From an uncultured Collinsella sp. (GTDB lineage: Bacteria > Actinomycetota > Coriobacteriia > Coriobacteriales > Coriobacteriaceae): a stretch of 5,413 nucleotides of DNA. A model generated the notes under the pieces. The model was not told the DNA's origin, ran no database searches, and worked only from the letters and a program-made list of their open reading frames with translations. The stretch is taken from contig USOF01000108.1 of assembly GCA_900556285.1 (NCBI GenBank), forward strand, positions 1 through 5,413, in the 5' to 3' direction. Below, piece by piece: positions 5,377 through 5,413 of this stretch. The stretch's first letter is position 1. Each line of letters starts with the position of its first letter. A program made the translations under genes and the position numbers.

Positions 5377-5413
5377 CTGTCTCTTATACACATCTCCGAG
5401 CCCACGAGACTCC
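5377..5413 (+). other. Illumina Nextera adapter read-through (sequencing artefact, not genomic)
   Basis: Bases 5377-5395 are exactly the 19-bp Tn5 transposase mosaic end CTGTCTCTTATACACATCT. Bases 5396-5410 are CCGAGCCCACGAGAC, the Nextera read-2 adapter on the i7 side. The last three bases would be the start of the index. This is an untrimmed library adapter carried into the contig end. It should be masked, and it is not evidence of a transposon in the organism. Confidence 0.98.

Noticed and set aside
5377..5395. Tn5 end as a sign of a genomic transposon
   Set aside because: It is directly followed by the Nextera read-2 adapter and the contig end, which identifies library preparation.

Overview
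The window is a 5.4 kb, GC-rich, densely coding stretch of bacterial chromosome with every gene on the + strand. It carries housekeeping genes only. I see no CRISPR array, phage, toxin-antitoxin or transposon genes. High GC together with a Veg-family protein (a family I know mainly from Gram-positive bacteria) next to ispE, and a lysyl-tRNA synthetase with an appended tRNA-binding domain, suggest an actinobacterium of the class Coriobacteriia, possibly Collinsella. The class is a fair inference; the genus is a guess from general resemblance.

Layout. 1-285: C-terminal half of an RdgB/HAM1-type dITP/XTP pyrophosphatase, cut by the window start. 286-732: dtd, D-aminoacyl-tRNA deacylase, starting on the base after the rdgB stop. 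A terminator-like hairpin (759-806) ends this pair. 906-1199 and 1204-2112: veg and ispE, a tight pair behind its own promoter. The ispE ribosome-binding site lies inside the end of veg. 2213-2289: tRNA-Pro(CGG) with encoded CCA, its own promoter and a strong terminator (2299-2328). 2402-2677: tatA, behind a promoter whose spacer holds a perfect 9-bp inverted repeat. A terminator follows at 2703-2740. 2784-3254: greA. 3334-5322: lysS, a class II lysyl-tRNA synthetase with a C-terminal Trbp111/EMAPII-like OB-fold domain. A hairpin with possible alternative pairing lies between greA and lysS.

Functionally this is a run of short transcription units: nucleotide-pool and aminoacyl-tRNA quality control (rdgB, dtd), isoprenoid precursor synthesis by the MEP pathway (ispE), translation (tRNA-Pro, lysS), transcription elongation (greA) and protein export (tatA). 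They share no single pathway.

The last 37 bases (5377-5413) are not genomic. They are the Tn5 mosaic end plus Illumina Nextera read-2 adapter, so the contig end is an unremoved library artefact. Genomic sequence stops at or before 5376. The bases 5323-5376 after lysS show nothing I can name.

I do not find a new multi-gene system. The points most worth a second look are the LysRS-Trbp111 fusion, the palindrome in the tatA promoter, the greA-lysS leader structure, and the adapter.
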